Assembly (NCBI GenBank): GCA_963931655.1
Contig: OZ007036.1
Coordinates: 1,488,001 to 1,552,000 of the forward strand
Direction of reading: 5' to 3'
DNA length: 64,000 nucleotides
From: Butyricicoccus_B sp017886875
Lineage (GTDB): Bacteria; Bacillota; Clostridia; Oscillospirales; Butyricicoccaceae
The notes under the pieces are model-generated. The model saw only the letters and a list, made by a program, of their open reading frames with translations, was not told the origin of the DNA and ran no database searches. The first letter of the stretch is position 1, and every line of letters starts with the position of its first letter. This document shows positions 54,434 through 63,807 of the stretch, piece by piece. Made by a program: the position numbers and the translations under genes.

Positions 54434-55417
54434 TTATTTTTTAGGGAAATTAGGCTTTTTTGGTTTTTTGTGTTCTTCATATTTATCAAATGCTTTGATA
54501 ATTTGCCCCACAAGCTTATGTCTAATTACATCTTTGCTACTTAGCTTTATAACTGCTATATCATCAATATCAGAAAGTAATTCTGCACATTTAGCAAGAC
54601 CAGACTGTGTGCCTTCTGGAAGGTCAATCTGTGTGATATCACCAGTTAAAATCATTCTTGAGCCTTCTCCTAAACGGGTTAATATCAGTTTATGAGAAAC
54701 TAATGTCATGTTTTGGCATTCATCAATAATACAACCTGCATTTTTAAGAGTTCTACCACGCATATATGCAAGTGGTGCAATCTCTATTGTACGATTTTCA
54801 ATGTAACGTTGAACGGTTTCATGTCCTAAAAGCTCATCAAGTGCATCATAAAGCGGTCTTAAATATGGGTCAACTTTATTTTGTAAATCTCCCGGTAGAA
54901 AACCAAGTTTTTCACCAGCCTCGACAGCAGGTCTACACATAATTATACGTTCAATTTCTCTGCGTTTAAGCATACCAACAACAGCTGCAACAGCAAGATA
55001 TGTTTTACCTGTACCAGCAGGGCCTATACAAATAGTAACAGTATTATTTCTAATTGCATCAACATATTTTCTTTGACCAATGGTTCTACATTTGATAGGA
55101 GTACCATTATGAGCGATTGCTATTGTGTCAGTCATAGCATTAACCATTTCATCGCCTTGCCCCTCTTTGACCATATCAATAGCACGGGATACAGCAAAAT
55201 CATTTAGGGTTTCACCGTTTTTATGCATTTTCTCAAGAGTTTTTAGGCTTTCAATAGCAAGTTTAACTTGTTTTTCTTCACCAGATACATTTACATATCC
55301 ATCACGAGTAGAAACACTAACAGAAAGACCATTTTCTATTGTCACAATATTGTTATCACTAATACCAAATAAATCTTGCATTACAGATACATCTAAAGAT
55401 ATTTTTTCACTATACAA
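54434..55417 (-). CDS. phoH: PhoH-like ATPase
   Basis: A 327-residue PhoH. An N-terminal KH-like region (1-95) precedes the P-loop ATPase: Walker A GPAGTGKTYL near 130, Walker B CIIDECQNM near 222, and LTGDITQIDLP near 250. Members are RNA-linked ATPases or helicases. TTG at 55417 is the likely start with AAAGGGG ahead of it. It is the third gene of yqfC-yqfD-phoH, an order conserved in B. subtilis and other spore formers. Confidence 0.94.
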   Translation of the reverse strand: MYSEKISLDVSVMQDLFGISDNNIVTIENGLSVSVSTRDGYVNVSGEEKQVKLAIESLKTLEKMHKNGETLNDFAVSRAIDMVKEGQGDEMVNAMTDTIAIAHNGTPIKCRTIGQRKYVDAIRNNTVTICIGPAGTGKTYLAVAAVVGMLKRREIERIIMCRPAVEAGEKLGFLPGDLQNKVDPYLRPLYDALDELLGHETVQRYIENRTIEIAPLAYMRGRTLKNAGCIIDECQNMTLVSHKLILTRLGEGSRMILTGDITQIDLPEGTQSGLAKCAELLSDIDDIAVIKLSSKDVIRHKLVGQIIKAFDKYEEHKKPKKPNFPKK

Positions 55418-55520
55418 GTTTTAAAAACCCCTTTCAGGAAACAATCCCTGATTTTTTATTTATCCGATTTCATTATATCACAGTGTATTTATTGTAAGCA
55501 AGCAAACCGCAAAAAAGGTG

Positions 55521-56747
55521 CTATTGTGACGTATTTTCAGTTTGCTTTTCTGGAAGTGTAAGACCTTCTTCAGAAATTTCTGATGCTATATCTTCAGTGC
55601 AGTGAGCAGTTATATTTAAAATAAGTGCATCATCTTTTTTTTCAGATGTATAACTAATAGTGTTTATTTCGCCTGAAACCATAGTGTTTTTAAGTCTAGC
55701 CTTTGCATTTTCCAGCATTTCTTGTTCTATCGCTTGTTCAGAATAAGTAATTTCTGTTACATTATATTTTTTATAATCTTGTCTTATAATTTTAATAGGG
55801 AAGTAAGTGCCTTCACCTATATGAAGTTGATTTTCTGATACAGTTTTTTCCCAGCCTATACCTGAAATACCAGTGCCAATATATAAATTTATTCTAAAAT
55901 CACCTATTAAAATAGCGAATTGTGTTTTTGTTTTGCCAGTATATTCTTTTTTTAGCCTAGTGAGTGATGTTATACTTTGTTCAGTTCTAAGAGTATCCGC
56001 AGTTATACTTGCTATACTATGTCCTATATGACCAGTGCCTTGTTCAGTTGTAGGAGGAGTAAGAGCAGTTACAAGTTTATCACCTTGTAAAACTGCATCA
56101 CCAACTTTAACAAGAGGATAACCGCCTTTAACGTCCATTTTAGTTATGACACCATCATAGGAGGCTACAATACCAGTTACAGATTTATCATCTTGTATTT
56201 CTGGTGCATCGGTATCATTTATTGCTTGAATTATAAGCCTGTTACCAAGTCGGCTAACAGATATATAATCAAGCGTTTTCATATTAAATCTGACTGTTTG
56301 TGCTATTTTAGTTTCATCTATAAAATAAATAGGTACACCTGTATAAGCACCTGCATCATTTAGATTTTTTCTAAGCTCTGTTAAATCTATATTACCACTG
56401 GCTTCAATATCTATAACCCAAATACAGCTAGTAAGTGCAAAAAATAATAAAACAGCAAGTATTGTACCAAACCATAATGCATAACGTTTACGTAGTTTAT
56501 AAATAAAAAAAGGCAGTCCGATTTTTTTTGTTATATGCACATGACAGCCAGTGCGTCCCATATAGTGTAACAGTCTGCGAAAATCAGAAATAGAAACTGA
56601 TGCACACATACAAATTTCATCTTTACGCTCTATTTTATGTAGTTTTATTTCATTTTTTATACATACATTTAAAAATCTTTCAATGGTGCTTCCACGAATG
56701 GTTATACGTACATAGCCAAACAACAAAGATAGAAGCTTTATTATCAA
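55521..56747 (-). CDS. yqfD: Sporulation protein YqfD
   Basis: A 408-residue membrane-linked protein. N-terminal 90-residue domain (RGSTIERFLNVCIKNEI), one transmembrane segment near 93-113 and a large outer domain. This is the YqfD/SpoIV-type family, made in the mother cell under sigma-E in Bacillus and needed for efficient sporulation; the mechanism is not known. The start is TTG at 56747, behind AAGGGGGT, 3 bases after yqfC. Confidence 0.9.
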   Translation of the reverse strand: MIIKLLSLLFGYVRITIRGSTIERFLNVCIKNEIKLHKIERKDEICMCASVSISDFRRLLHYMGRTGCHVHITKKIGLPFFIYKLRKRYALWFGTILAVLLFFALTSCIWVIDIEASGNIDLTELRKNLNDAGAYTGVPIYFIDETKIAQTVRFNMKTLDYISVSRLGNRLIIQAINDTDAPEIQDDKSVTGIVASYDGVITKMDVKGGYPLVKVGDAVLQGDKLVTALTPPTTEQGTGHIGHSIASITADTLRTEQSITSLTRLKKEYTGKTKTQFAILIGDFRINLYIGTGISGIGWEKTVSENQLHIGEGTYFPIKIIRQDYKKYNVTEITYSEQAIEQEMLENAKARLKNTMVSGEINTISYTSEKKDDALILNITAHCTEDIASEISEEGLTLPEKQTENTSQ

Positions 56748-56750
56748 TTT

Positions 56751-57011
56751 TTATACCCCCTTGATATATTCAAGTGAATTTATAGTACCGATTACAGTTA
56801 CTTCCTTGAGGGTTAAATTATAAATCTCCATATTTTGACCTGTTATATGTAAATGACCATCAGATAAAGCTATTTTCATAGATAAATCACTGTATTCCTG
56901 AATGCCTTTATGATTTTCTATGGATAAACGGTGATTTCCTATTAGTTCTACTCTTGATAAAGTTATATTTAAATCATCAATCATTTCTGTTTGAGTAAAT
57001 TTCTGCCCCAT
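56751..57011 (-). CDS. yqfC: Sporulation protein YqfC
   Basis: An 86-residue YabP/YqfC-family protein (LSRVELIGNHRLSIENHKGI, ITGQNMEIYNLT). Usual length and usual partner of yqfD, sigma-E controlled in Bacillus. It diverges from ylbJ with about 110 bases between them. Confidence 0.9.
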   Translation of the reverse strand: MGQKFTQTEMIDDLNITLSRVELIGNHRLSIENHKGIQEYSDLSMKIALSDGHLHITGQNMEIYNLTLKEVTVIGTINSLEYIKGV

Positions 57012-57118
57012 AAATTATCCACTCCCTTCTCAAAATAATATGCAGTTTAAATGTGTAATATGATTTAAAAAAGAGCATATTTATAAATATAAGCTTATAA
57101 AAAGGGGGAAAATAAAAA

Positions 57119-58162
57119 ATGACAAATAAAATTTCGGGTGTTATATCATTTATATTTTTTATACTTGTTATTTTGTTTGCAGATATAGCCAAAGAGGGTG
57201 CATTAAATGGAATAAATTTAGCACTTAGGACGGCAATACCTGCATTATTTCCATTTTTTGTGGCAAGTACCCTGCTAAGTCAAACGGGAGTTACAAAGTT
57301 TTTAGGCAAAATTTTCAGTCCTATTATGCATAAATTATATGGTTTATCTGGTGAATGTGCAGGAGTGCTTGTGCTTGGGTTTACAGGCGGTTATCCTGTG
57401 GGGGTTTCAGCCGCATGTGAACTTTATAAAACAAAGCAAATAAGTAAAAATGTGGCAGAAAGGCTTTTGGGATTTTGTAATAATACAGGGCCGGCATTTA
57501 TAGTTGGAATTTGTGGTGTAGGTATTTTAGGCTCTGTAAAACTTGGTTTATTATTATATTTTATACACATAGTTTCAGCTCTAATTTGTGGCAAATTCTT
57601 TGTAAATAACAGATGTGTTTCATATGAAAATAATAAAAACACACAAAATATTGACTTTTCAACAGCTTTAGTAAATGGTTGTGAACAAGCTGCACAAACA
57701 AGTATAAAAATAGCTGGATTTTTAACTTTTTTCTCGGTTTTAATAGCCTTTTTAAGACATATAAATATAATTTTACCAGATATTTGTTATCCTGTTTTAT
57801 ATAGCTTTTTTGAACTTACTTGTGGACTTATGATTTTACATGAGGTTTACATGCCTGTTAATATACTGATTGCAATAATGAGTGCAATGCTCGCATTTGG
57901 GGGCTTATCCGTTATGTGTCAAGCACTTAGTATAGTAAAACCACTAGGTCTTTCATTTAAATATTGCTTTATAGGTAAGATTTTACATAGTATAATTGCT
58001 TTTATATTGAGTTTTATAACTACTGCATTTTTACCTATTGCTGTGCCTACTGTGTCTACAAATATATATATACCTATGATACCTAAAACGTATATGTTAG
58101 TTATATGTATTTTTATTTTATATATTTTCACTACTAGCAAACATATGAAAAATACGTTATAA
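57119..58162 (+). CDS. ylbJ: Sporulation integral membrane protein YlbJ
   Basis: A 347-residue polytopic protein with 8-9 membrane segments of the nucleoside-recognition (Gate) domain type. LRTAIPALFPFFVASTLLSQ near 35, GFTGGYPVGVSAACELY near 85 and GFCNNTGPAFIVG near 115 are typical of YlbJ. In Bacillus it is sigma-E-dependent and required for spore cortex formation. AAAAAGGGGG precedes the ATG. Confidence 0.92.
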   Translation: MTNKISGVISFIFFILVILFADIAKEGALNGINLALRTAIPALFPFFVASTLLSQTGVTKFLGKIFSPIMHKLYGLSGECAGVLVLGFTGGYPVGVSAACELYKTKQISKNVAERLLGFCNNTGPAFIVGICGVGILGSVKLGLLLYFIHIVSALICGKFFVNNRCVSYENNKNTQNIDFSTALVNGCEQAAQTSIKIAGFLTFFSVLIAFLRHINIILPDICYPVLYSFFELTCGLMILHEVYMPVNILIAIMSAMLAFGGLSVMCQALSIVKPLGLSFKYCFIGKILHSIIAFILSFITTAFLPIAVPTVSTNIYIPMIPKTYMLVICIFILYIFTTSKHMKNTL

Positions 58163-58234
58163 TAATATCTGCACTCGCATGGGCTAAAATAATCTTTTTT
58201 AGCTCGTTTTTTGTATATTTTAGGAGGTATTTCT

Positions 58235-58474
58235 TTGTTTTTTAAAAACAGATTATTTCGTAAAGATATAGAACCACGTTGCTTTTATTGTTTACATGCA
58301 AGCAAACTTGATGATGAAAATATGACATGCAGAAAACGTGGTATAGTTAAGCAAACGGCAAAATGTCGTTCATTTAAATATGACCCACTTTGTAGAGTAC
58401 CGCCAAAGCCAGCGGTTTTACGTTTAAATTTTAAGGACACTGATTTTCTTCTGGAGGAAAATGATGAAAGTTAA
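58235..58474 (+). CDS. Small Cys-rich protein between ylbJ and dacF
   Basis: A 79-residue protein with five Cys (CFYC, C and C, then C in PLCR) spaced like a structural zinc site. I do not recognise the family. TTG at 58235 is the likely start because AGGAGGT at 58222 precedes it at normal distance; a start at 58211 would lie upstream of the ribosome site. It overlaps dacF by about 11 bases and is therefore probably co-expressed with it. Confidence 0.7.
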   Translation: MFFKNRLFRKDIEPRCFYCLHASKLDDENMTCRKRGIVKQTAKCRSFKYDPLCRVPPKPAVLRLNFKDTDFLLEENDES

Positions 58475-59822
58475 AAAAACACATCGCTTTGTGGCGATAT
58501 TTATGATATTTGTGTTGTTTTTTGTGCCTAATGCATATGCACTAGCAGACCCTAACCCTGCGGCAGCAGCAGCAATTTTAATTGATAAAGATAGTGGATA
58601 TGTGCTCTATGATAAAAATGCTGATGAAAAACGTTACCCAGCATCTACAACTAAGATTATGACCGCACTTATAACACTTGAAAATGCTGAAAATCTTGAT
58701 GAGCTTGTTGAAGTAACCGAGGAGGATTTTATCGGTGTAGCATCAGATGCATCAAAAGCTGGTTTTATGGTAGGAGAGCAAGTGCCTGTTATTGATTTGC
58801 TTTATGGTTTAATGCTTCCATCTGGTAATGAGGCTGCAAACACTCTTGCACGTTATATAGGTGGCTCTATTGAAAATTTTGCCGATATGATGAATGAAAA
58901 AGCTAAAGAGCTAGGTTGTACAGGCACACATTTTGAAAATCCAAATGGTTTACATGATGATAACCATTATACAACAGCTAGAGATTTAGCTATAATCACA
59001 CAAGAGGCTTTAAAAGATGAAACATTTGCTTTAATAGTAAATACAGCCCAAAAGACATTAAGTGAAACCAATATGACACCTATGCGAGATGGAAAAGCAT
59101 TAAAGGTATATACAACCAATATGCTTATATATAGCCGTTATCAACCAGAGTATTATTCATATGCAAAGGGTGTAAAAACAGGTTTTACATCAGAAGCGGG
59201 ATATTGTTTAGTGTCAACAGCTATATATGACGGTAGTCAGCTTATATCAGTAGTATTAGGCTGTGAACGTCCAGCAGGTGCAACATATGCAAATTCATTT
59301 GAAGCAAGTAAAACACTGTTTAGATGGGGATTTAACAATTTTGAAACAGTAGATATGGTTGAAAAAGATGAAACTATAACTGAAGTACCTGTTAGGCTTT
59401 CAACTCAGCAAGATACACTTGTTGTGGTAACAAAAGGAGATATCAGCGGTATAATGCCTATAGATGCTGACAAGAGCAAAATTGAACGCAAAATAGATTT
59501 ACCTGCCTCAGTTGATGCACCTATTACACAGGGACAAACAATAGGAACAATGACTGTTTCATATAATGGCGTTGAATATGGTACTGTTGATTTGATTGCA
59601 TTAAATGATATTTCAATGTCACAGGTTTTATATGTTGCTGATAAAATCGAGAACTTTTTCCAAAGTAATGCATTTAGAATTATAGTTGTCGCTGTTATCT
59701 TGCTATTTTTCTTATACTTTTTATTCTTAGTGCTAAAAGTTAGGCACAAGAAAGAAAAACGTAAAAAAATGATGAAATCCAAGCAAGCAAGATATCGTGA
59801 TTATGATAAACGAGATAGATAA
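58464..59822 (+). CDS. dacF: D-alanyl-D-alanine carboxypeptidase (DacF/DacB type)
   Basis: A 452-residue S11 penicillin-binding protein. Signal peptide about 1-28. Motifs: SxxK in PASTTKIMT near 58, SGN in PSGNEAANTL near 115 and KTG in GVKTGFTSEAGY near 237. A beta-rich C-terminal domain is followed by one membrane segment (about 405-425) and a basic tail (KKEKRKKMMKSK), an unusual transmembrane anchor in place of the common amphipathic helix. It trims stem peptides and here probably acts on spore cortex, given the ylbJ neighbour. GGAGG at 58453 fits ATG 58464. Confidence 0.9.
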   Translation: MKVKKTHRFVAIFMIFVLFFVPNAYALADPNPAAAAAILIDKDSGYVLYDKNADEKRYPASTTKIMTALITLENAENLDELVEVTEEDFIGVASDASKAGFMVGEQVPVIDLLYGLMLPSGNEAANTLARYIGGSIENFADMMNEKAKELGCTGTHFENPNGLHDDNHYTTARDLAIITQEALKDETFALIVNTAQKTLSETNMTPMRDGKALKVYTTNMLIYSRYQPEYYSYAKGVKTGFTSEAGYCLVSTAIYDGSQLISVVLGCERPAGATYANSFEASKTLFRWGFNNFETVDMVEKDETITEVPVRLSTQQDTLVVVTKGDISGIMPIDADKSKIERKIDLPASVDAPITQGQTIGTMTVSYNGVEYGTVDLIALNDISMSQVLYVADKIENFFQSNAFRIIVVAVILLFFLYFLFLVLKVRHKKEKRKKMMKSKQARYRDYDKRDR

Positions 59823-59856
59823 AAGGGACTGTTTCATTTAAAACAGTCCCTTTTTA
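59822..59856. terminator. Terminator after dacF
   Basis: AAAGGGACTGTTT pairs with AAACAGTCCCTTT, then TTTT; can also serve the converging anti-sigma gene. Confidence 0.88.
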
Positions 59857-59859
59857 GCG

Positions 59860-61209
59860 TTATGGAGCGATATACAAATCACCATTTTCTCTGTTTTCAT
59901 CAAAGTTTATACCTACAAACTCAATACCTAGAATATCATCTAAATTGCTACAAATTATATTTTCATCGACTATTTCAGTTATAACTTCTGTTTCCAATAT
60001 ACTATTAGGAAATTTTATAGTAGTTGTTCCTATATTTAAAGTTGTAGTTTTTCCATTATAAGTAACAGTGACAGTTTGAGCTTTTTCATCAAGCGAGAAG
60101 TTAGCACCTGTTTTTTCACATACTTCTTGAATGGAAGGAACAAAACCACTAACGGTAAGATATATATCATCAGAGATAAAAGGTTCAAATAGTATATCTT
60201 TATCTAATGTGTATGGTTTACTTTTATCAAGAGGATATACAGTTTTATCAATGATAACAGCTTTAATATTATCAAATTCTATAATGTTTTTAAATTCAAA
60301 GATACATTGTTCATAGCTACCAATAGTTTTAGACATATTATGTTGTAAAAATTCACTTTGACCATGTATAGAACCATCATTCATAATAAAAGCTATTAAG
60401 TTAACAGGTCCTATAGATGAGATTTTGTTTTTTGGTTTGTATTCTAATGTGAAATCAAATGGAGAAAGTGAAAATTTTCTTATTGTTAAATCAGTTGTTA
60501 TATCTTCAATAGAATTTTTACCTGCATCACAAAGAGAACTGTCAAGTACAGCATTTGAAATTTTCTGATTTATTTCAAAATCTAATGCTTTTATTGAGTT
60601 TTTAATAGGTATACGCATATATAAATTCGGTTTATCAACAATGTTAGGATAAACAAGTAAGTCAGAATTTTTAGGGTTCTCTGCTGTATATTCAATAGCC
60701 GTGTATTTTTTTCTGCCATTGTCTAGTTCAGGCAAGTCACGAGATGAAAAACCTTCTGAAACTTGACCATCATATTTGAATGTAAGCCCTAAATCAAATG
60801 TAAATCCGCCAAAACCTCCTGGATTATTTTCCATTTTTTCAAAAGCCTCATCTGTTAACGCCTCAATAGATACAATAAAATAAGATGTTGTTTCACCAAA
60901 TAAGGCTTGTTCTAATGTAACTACATATTCACCATCTGAAATACTTTTGTTTATATCTTCAACTTCTGATGATATATTATCTGGTGCTTTATCATCAAAA
61001 ATATAATGTGTAAGCCATGAAGAATTGGCAGCAATAGCGGTTGTTATACAAAGTGCAGCAGCAAGTATAATTGCAATGGTTGCTTTCTTTTTATATCTAG
61101 GCTTTTTATATATTTCTTCACCAAGCTTTTCACTTACAAGCTGTTTTACACGTTCACTACTTACCCCTGTGAGTTGTTCAGCTTGTTTTTTATTAAATAA
61201 GTTCCTCAT
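59860..61209 (-). CDS. Membrane anti-sigma-type protein with stalk domain
   Basis: A 449-residue single-pass protein. A cytoplasmic N terminus of about 45 residues (RNLFNKKQAEQLTGVSSERVKQLV), one membrane segment (about 46-64) and a large outer part in which a DUF4179-like domain (about 70-370) precedes a copper-amine-oxidase-N-like stalk domain (about 375-420). It overlaps the sigma gene, so it is very likely the cognate anti-sigma or signal receptor. The ATG at 61209 follows AAAGGGG. The outer ligand is unknown. Confidence 0.72.
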   Translation of the reverse strand: MRNLFNKKQAEQLTGVSSERVKQLVSEKLGEEIYKKPRYKKKATIAIILAAALCITTAIAANSSWLTHYIFDDKAPDNISSEVEDINKSISDGEYVVTLEQALFGETTSYFIVSIEALTDEAFEKMENNPGGFGGFTFDLGLTFKYDGQVSEGFSSRDLPELDNGRKKYTAIEYTAENPKNSDLLVYPNIVDKPNLYMRIPIKNSIKALDFEINQKISNAVLDSSLCDAGKNSIEDITTDLTIRKFSLSPFDFTLEYKPKNKISSIGPVNLIAFIMNDGSIHGQSEFLQHNMSKTIGSYEQCIFEFKNIIEFDNIKAVIIDKTVYPLDKSKPYTLDKDILFEPFISDDIYLTVSGFVPSIQEVCEKTGANFSLDEKAQTVTVTYNGKTTTLNIGTTTIKFPNSILETEVITEIVDENIICSNLDDILGIEFVGINFDENRENGDLYIAP

Positions 61210-61747
61210 AACCAATACCCCTTTCATTGAAATATTTTTTTAGTTTGTGTTTACCTCTAAAAAGTTTAGTTCTTACAGTTGCATGTGAAAGTGCAAGAGC
61301 TTTTGCAATTTCATTTGTTTTTAAACCATCAAAATAATACATTTTAAATATCTCATCATCAGGAAAACCAAGGCTATTTATAGCAGATAGTAACTGATTA
61401 TGTCTATCATTATACATAGAAATATTAGATGTATTATCGTCGACCGAGATTTGAATATCATTTATATTTTGGTTTATTGGTGATAATGAACGCAAATAAT
61501 TTTTAGCTTTATTTTTTGCAATAGTTGCAAGATAACCAGACAAGTTATTGCCAGTTAAAGAGTTAATATTATACCATAAAGCTATAAATACATCTGAAGT
61601 TAACTCTTCCAAATCCTCTTTTGAGGCTGCTTGATTTAATGTGCGGTATAAAATCACACTGACATATGGCGTATATTTTTCAATAACAGTATAAAATGCT
61701 CTTTTATCATGTGACTTTAATTTATTTATCAAATATAAGTCATTCAT
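61193..61747 (-). CDS. ECF-type RNA polymerase sigma factor
   Basis: A 184-residue sigma-70 family protein with regions 2 (EELTSDVFIALWYNINSL near 45-65) and 4 (GLKTNEIAKALALSHATVRTKLFRGKHKLK near 145-175), and a short linker. It fits ECF factors of Bacillota linked to DUF4179-type anti-sigma proteins. The start is ATG 61747 behind AAAGGAGGG. It overlaps the anti-sigma gene by 17 bases. Confidence 0.9.
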   Translation of the reverse strand: MNDLYLINKLKSHDKRAFYTVIEKYTPYVSVILYRTLNQAASKEDLEELTSDVFIALWYNINSLTGNNLSGYLATIAKNKAKNYLRSLSPINQNINDIQISVDDNTSNISMYNDRHNQLLSAINSLGFPDDEIFKMYYFDGLKTNEIAKALALSHATVRTKLFRGKHKLKKYFNERGIGYEELI

Positions 61748-61779
61748 AAAATCCCTCCTTTTAACCTCGGTCATATATA

Positions 61780-61808
61780 TAGACACATAAGAAGGATTAA
61801 ATGTTTCA
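61780..61808 (-). promoter_or_regulatory. Possible autoregulated ECF promoter
   Basis: On the minus strand TGAAAC (61808-61803), 17-base spacer, TGTCTA (61785-61780). GAAAC at -35 and TGTC/CGTC at -10 are typical of ECF-driven promoters; it lies about 30 bases ahead of the sigma gene. Confidence 0.5.
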
Positions 61809-61816
61809 GAGGCAAT

Positions 61817-61844
61817 AAAAAAACCTGCCCAAGTTAAGGGCAGG
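61817..61844 (-). terminator. Terminator of the Na/Pi cotransporter gene
   Basis: CCTGCCC at 61824-61830 pairs with GGGCAGG at 61838-61844; minus strand runs into seven Ts. Confidence 0.85.
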
Positions 61845-61854
61845 CTATTTTCCT

Positions 61855-63606
61855 TTATGGAAGAACGTATTCTTTTAAATATTGATTATAACGCTCAGCA
61901 AAATCTGGGTCTTGACCACTTTTAATTCGGCTTAAATATTCATGAGTATCATAAGCACCATGTTGTAATTCTATCATACAAGCAGCAATATTAGAGCAGT
62001 GGTCAGATACACGTTCAAAGTTTGTCAGTAAATCAGAGAAGATAAAACCAAGTTCAATAGTACAGTTACCTTCTTGAAGACGTGTGATATGACGGTTTTT
62101 CATAGTTGCACGTAAGTGGTCAACAACTTCTTCAAGAGGCTCTACTAAAACAGCGGTTTTAAGGTCGCCTGTTTCAAAGCAGTTTATAGACATTTCAAGC
62201 ACTTTTCTTACAGCAGATGAAATAACTTTTATTTCATCTGTGGCATCATTTGAAAAATGAATGTGTTTATCATACATTTCCTTAGCAGCTTTTGCAATGC
62301 CAACTGCATGGTCACTAATTCTTTCAAAATCACCGATTGTGTGAAGAAGTCTGGAAACCTCTCGACTATCAGCCTCAGAAAGACTATGAGAAGAAAGTGT
62401 TACAAGATAAGAACCAAGTCTATCTTCATAAACATCTATTCTAGCCTCAGTATCTCTTACAAAGGTGTAATCTTCTTCATTATATTTATCAATTAAACCT
62501 AATGCTTTGTACATAGCATCTCTGGATTTATCAGCCATTCTAATAGCAACTTTACGACACTGTTCAATAGCGATTGGAGGAGTAACCATTAAACGAGGGT
62601 CAAGCAGAGAAAATTCATCTGCGGTTTCTGTTTCATCAGGAATTGTAGCACAAGCTAGTTTTTCAAGTACACCAGCAAATGGAAGCATAACAGCAGTAGC
62701 TACAATATTAAAGCAAGAGTGAACAACTGCAATACCAAAGCCATTGATTGAGTCATTTACAAATGTAAAATTAAAGATTGATTTTAATAAATAGAATATA
62801 GCTAAAAATACAACTGTACCAATAACATTAAAATAAAGATGTACAATAGCGGTACGACGAGCATTTTTATTTGTGCCAATAGAAGAAAGCATAGCGGTTG
62901 CACAAGTACCGATATTCTGACCCATAATAATAGGGATTGCACTGCCAAAGGTTATACTACCTGTTGCAGATAAAGCCTGCAAGATACCAACAGAAGCCGA
63001 AGATGACTGAATAATAGCTGTAAGAGCAGCACCAGCAAGCACACCTAAAATTGGGTTAGAGAACATCAAAAGAATGTTTGTGAACTCTGGAACATCTTTT
63101 AGAGGTGCAACAGCATTACTCATGGTATCCATACCGAACATTAAAACTGCAAAGCCTAGTAAAATAGAACCGATATCTTTCTTTTTGTTATCCTTGAGAA
63201 AGGCATACATAACAATGCCGATTGCGGCAAGAATTGGGGAGAAAGATGTAGGTTTTAACATTTGGATAAAGAAGCCATCGCCCTGAATACCGGAAAGGCT
63301 TAAAATCCAAGATGTAACAGTGGTACCTACGTTAGCACCCATAATAATACCGATTGCTTGACGTAAACTCATAATACCAGAGTTTACAAAGCCAACAACC
63401 ATAACAGTTGTAGCTGAAGAAGACTGAATTACAGCAGTAACTGCAAGACCTAGCACAAAGCCTTTTAGCGGGCTAGAAGTCAGTCTTTCAAGAATAGTTT
63501 TTAGCTTGTTGCCTGCACTTTTTTCAAGTCCTTCACCCATGACACTCATGCCGAAAAGGAACATCGCAAGACCACCAAGCAGGGATAGCACATTAAAAAT
63601 ATCCAT
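61855..63606 (-). CDS. Na/Pi cotransporter family protein with PhoU-like domain
   Basis: A 583-residue protein. Two inverted Na/Pi-cotransporter repeats with the QSSSATT motif (GLAVTAVIQSSSATTVMVVG near 65 and LTAIIQSSSASVGILQ near 195) and 8-9 membrane segments up to about residue 330. The C-terminal part (about 350-580) is a PhoU-like helical bundle (LLHTIGDFERISDHAVGIA, FERVSDHCSNIA). It imports phosphate with sodium and senses it through the PhoU part. ATG 63606 is chosen because AAGGATTAAGAGG precedes it; a longer frame has no ribosome site. Confidence 0.92.
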   Translation of the reverse strand: MDIFNVLSLLGGLAMFLFGMSVMGEGLEKSAGNKLKTILERLTSSPLKGFVLGLAVTAVIQSSSATTVMVVGFVNSGIMSLRQAIGIIMGANVGTTVTSWILSLSGIQGDGFFIQMLKPTSFSPILAAIGIVMYAFLKDNKKKDIGSILLGFAVLMFGMDTMSNAVAPLKDVPEFTNILLMFSNPILGVLAGAALTAIIQSSSASVGILQALSATGSITFGSAIPIIMGQNIGTCATAMLSSIGTNKNARRTAIVHLYFNVIGTVVFLAIFYLLKSIFNFTFVNDSINGFGIAVVHSCFNIVATAVMLPFAGVLEKLACATIPDETETADEFSLLDPRLMVTPPIAIEQCRKVAIRMADKSRDAMYKALGLIDKYNEEDYTFVRDTEARIDVYEDRLGSYLVTLSSHSLSEADSREVSRLLHTIGDFERISDHAVGIAKAAKEMYDKHIHFSNDATDEIKVISSAVRKVLEMSINCFETGDLKTAVLVEPLEEVVDHLRATMKNRHITRLQEGNCTIELGFIFSDLLTNFERVSDHCSNIAACMIELQHGAYDTHEYLSRIKSGQDPDFAERYNQYLKEYVLP

Positions 63607-63769
63607 ACCTCTTAATCCTTTACTTTTTACAATATTTTTATTTTTGCTACATACAATACTATTATAACATGAGTATTGACTCTGCCAACCTGTTTTTATG
63701 TAAAATATGAGTAAAGTTTTACACAAATTTTTCAACAATTTATTGATATGTAAAGTTTGTCAAGCACTA

Positions 63770-63806
63770 AAAAACATTCCCCTAAAAATTTTTAGAGGAA
63801 TGTTTT
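63770..63806. terminator. Hairpin between the radical SAM gene and the transporter gene
   Basis: AAAACATTCC pairs with GGAATGTTTT, with inner CCTAAAAA/TTTTTAG pairing; ends the gene to its right. Confidence 0.8.
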
Positions 63807-63807
63807 G

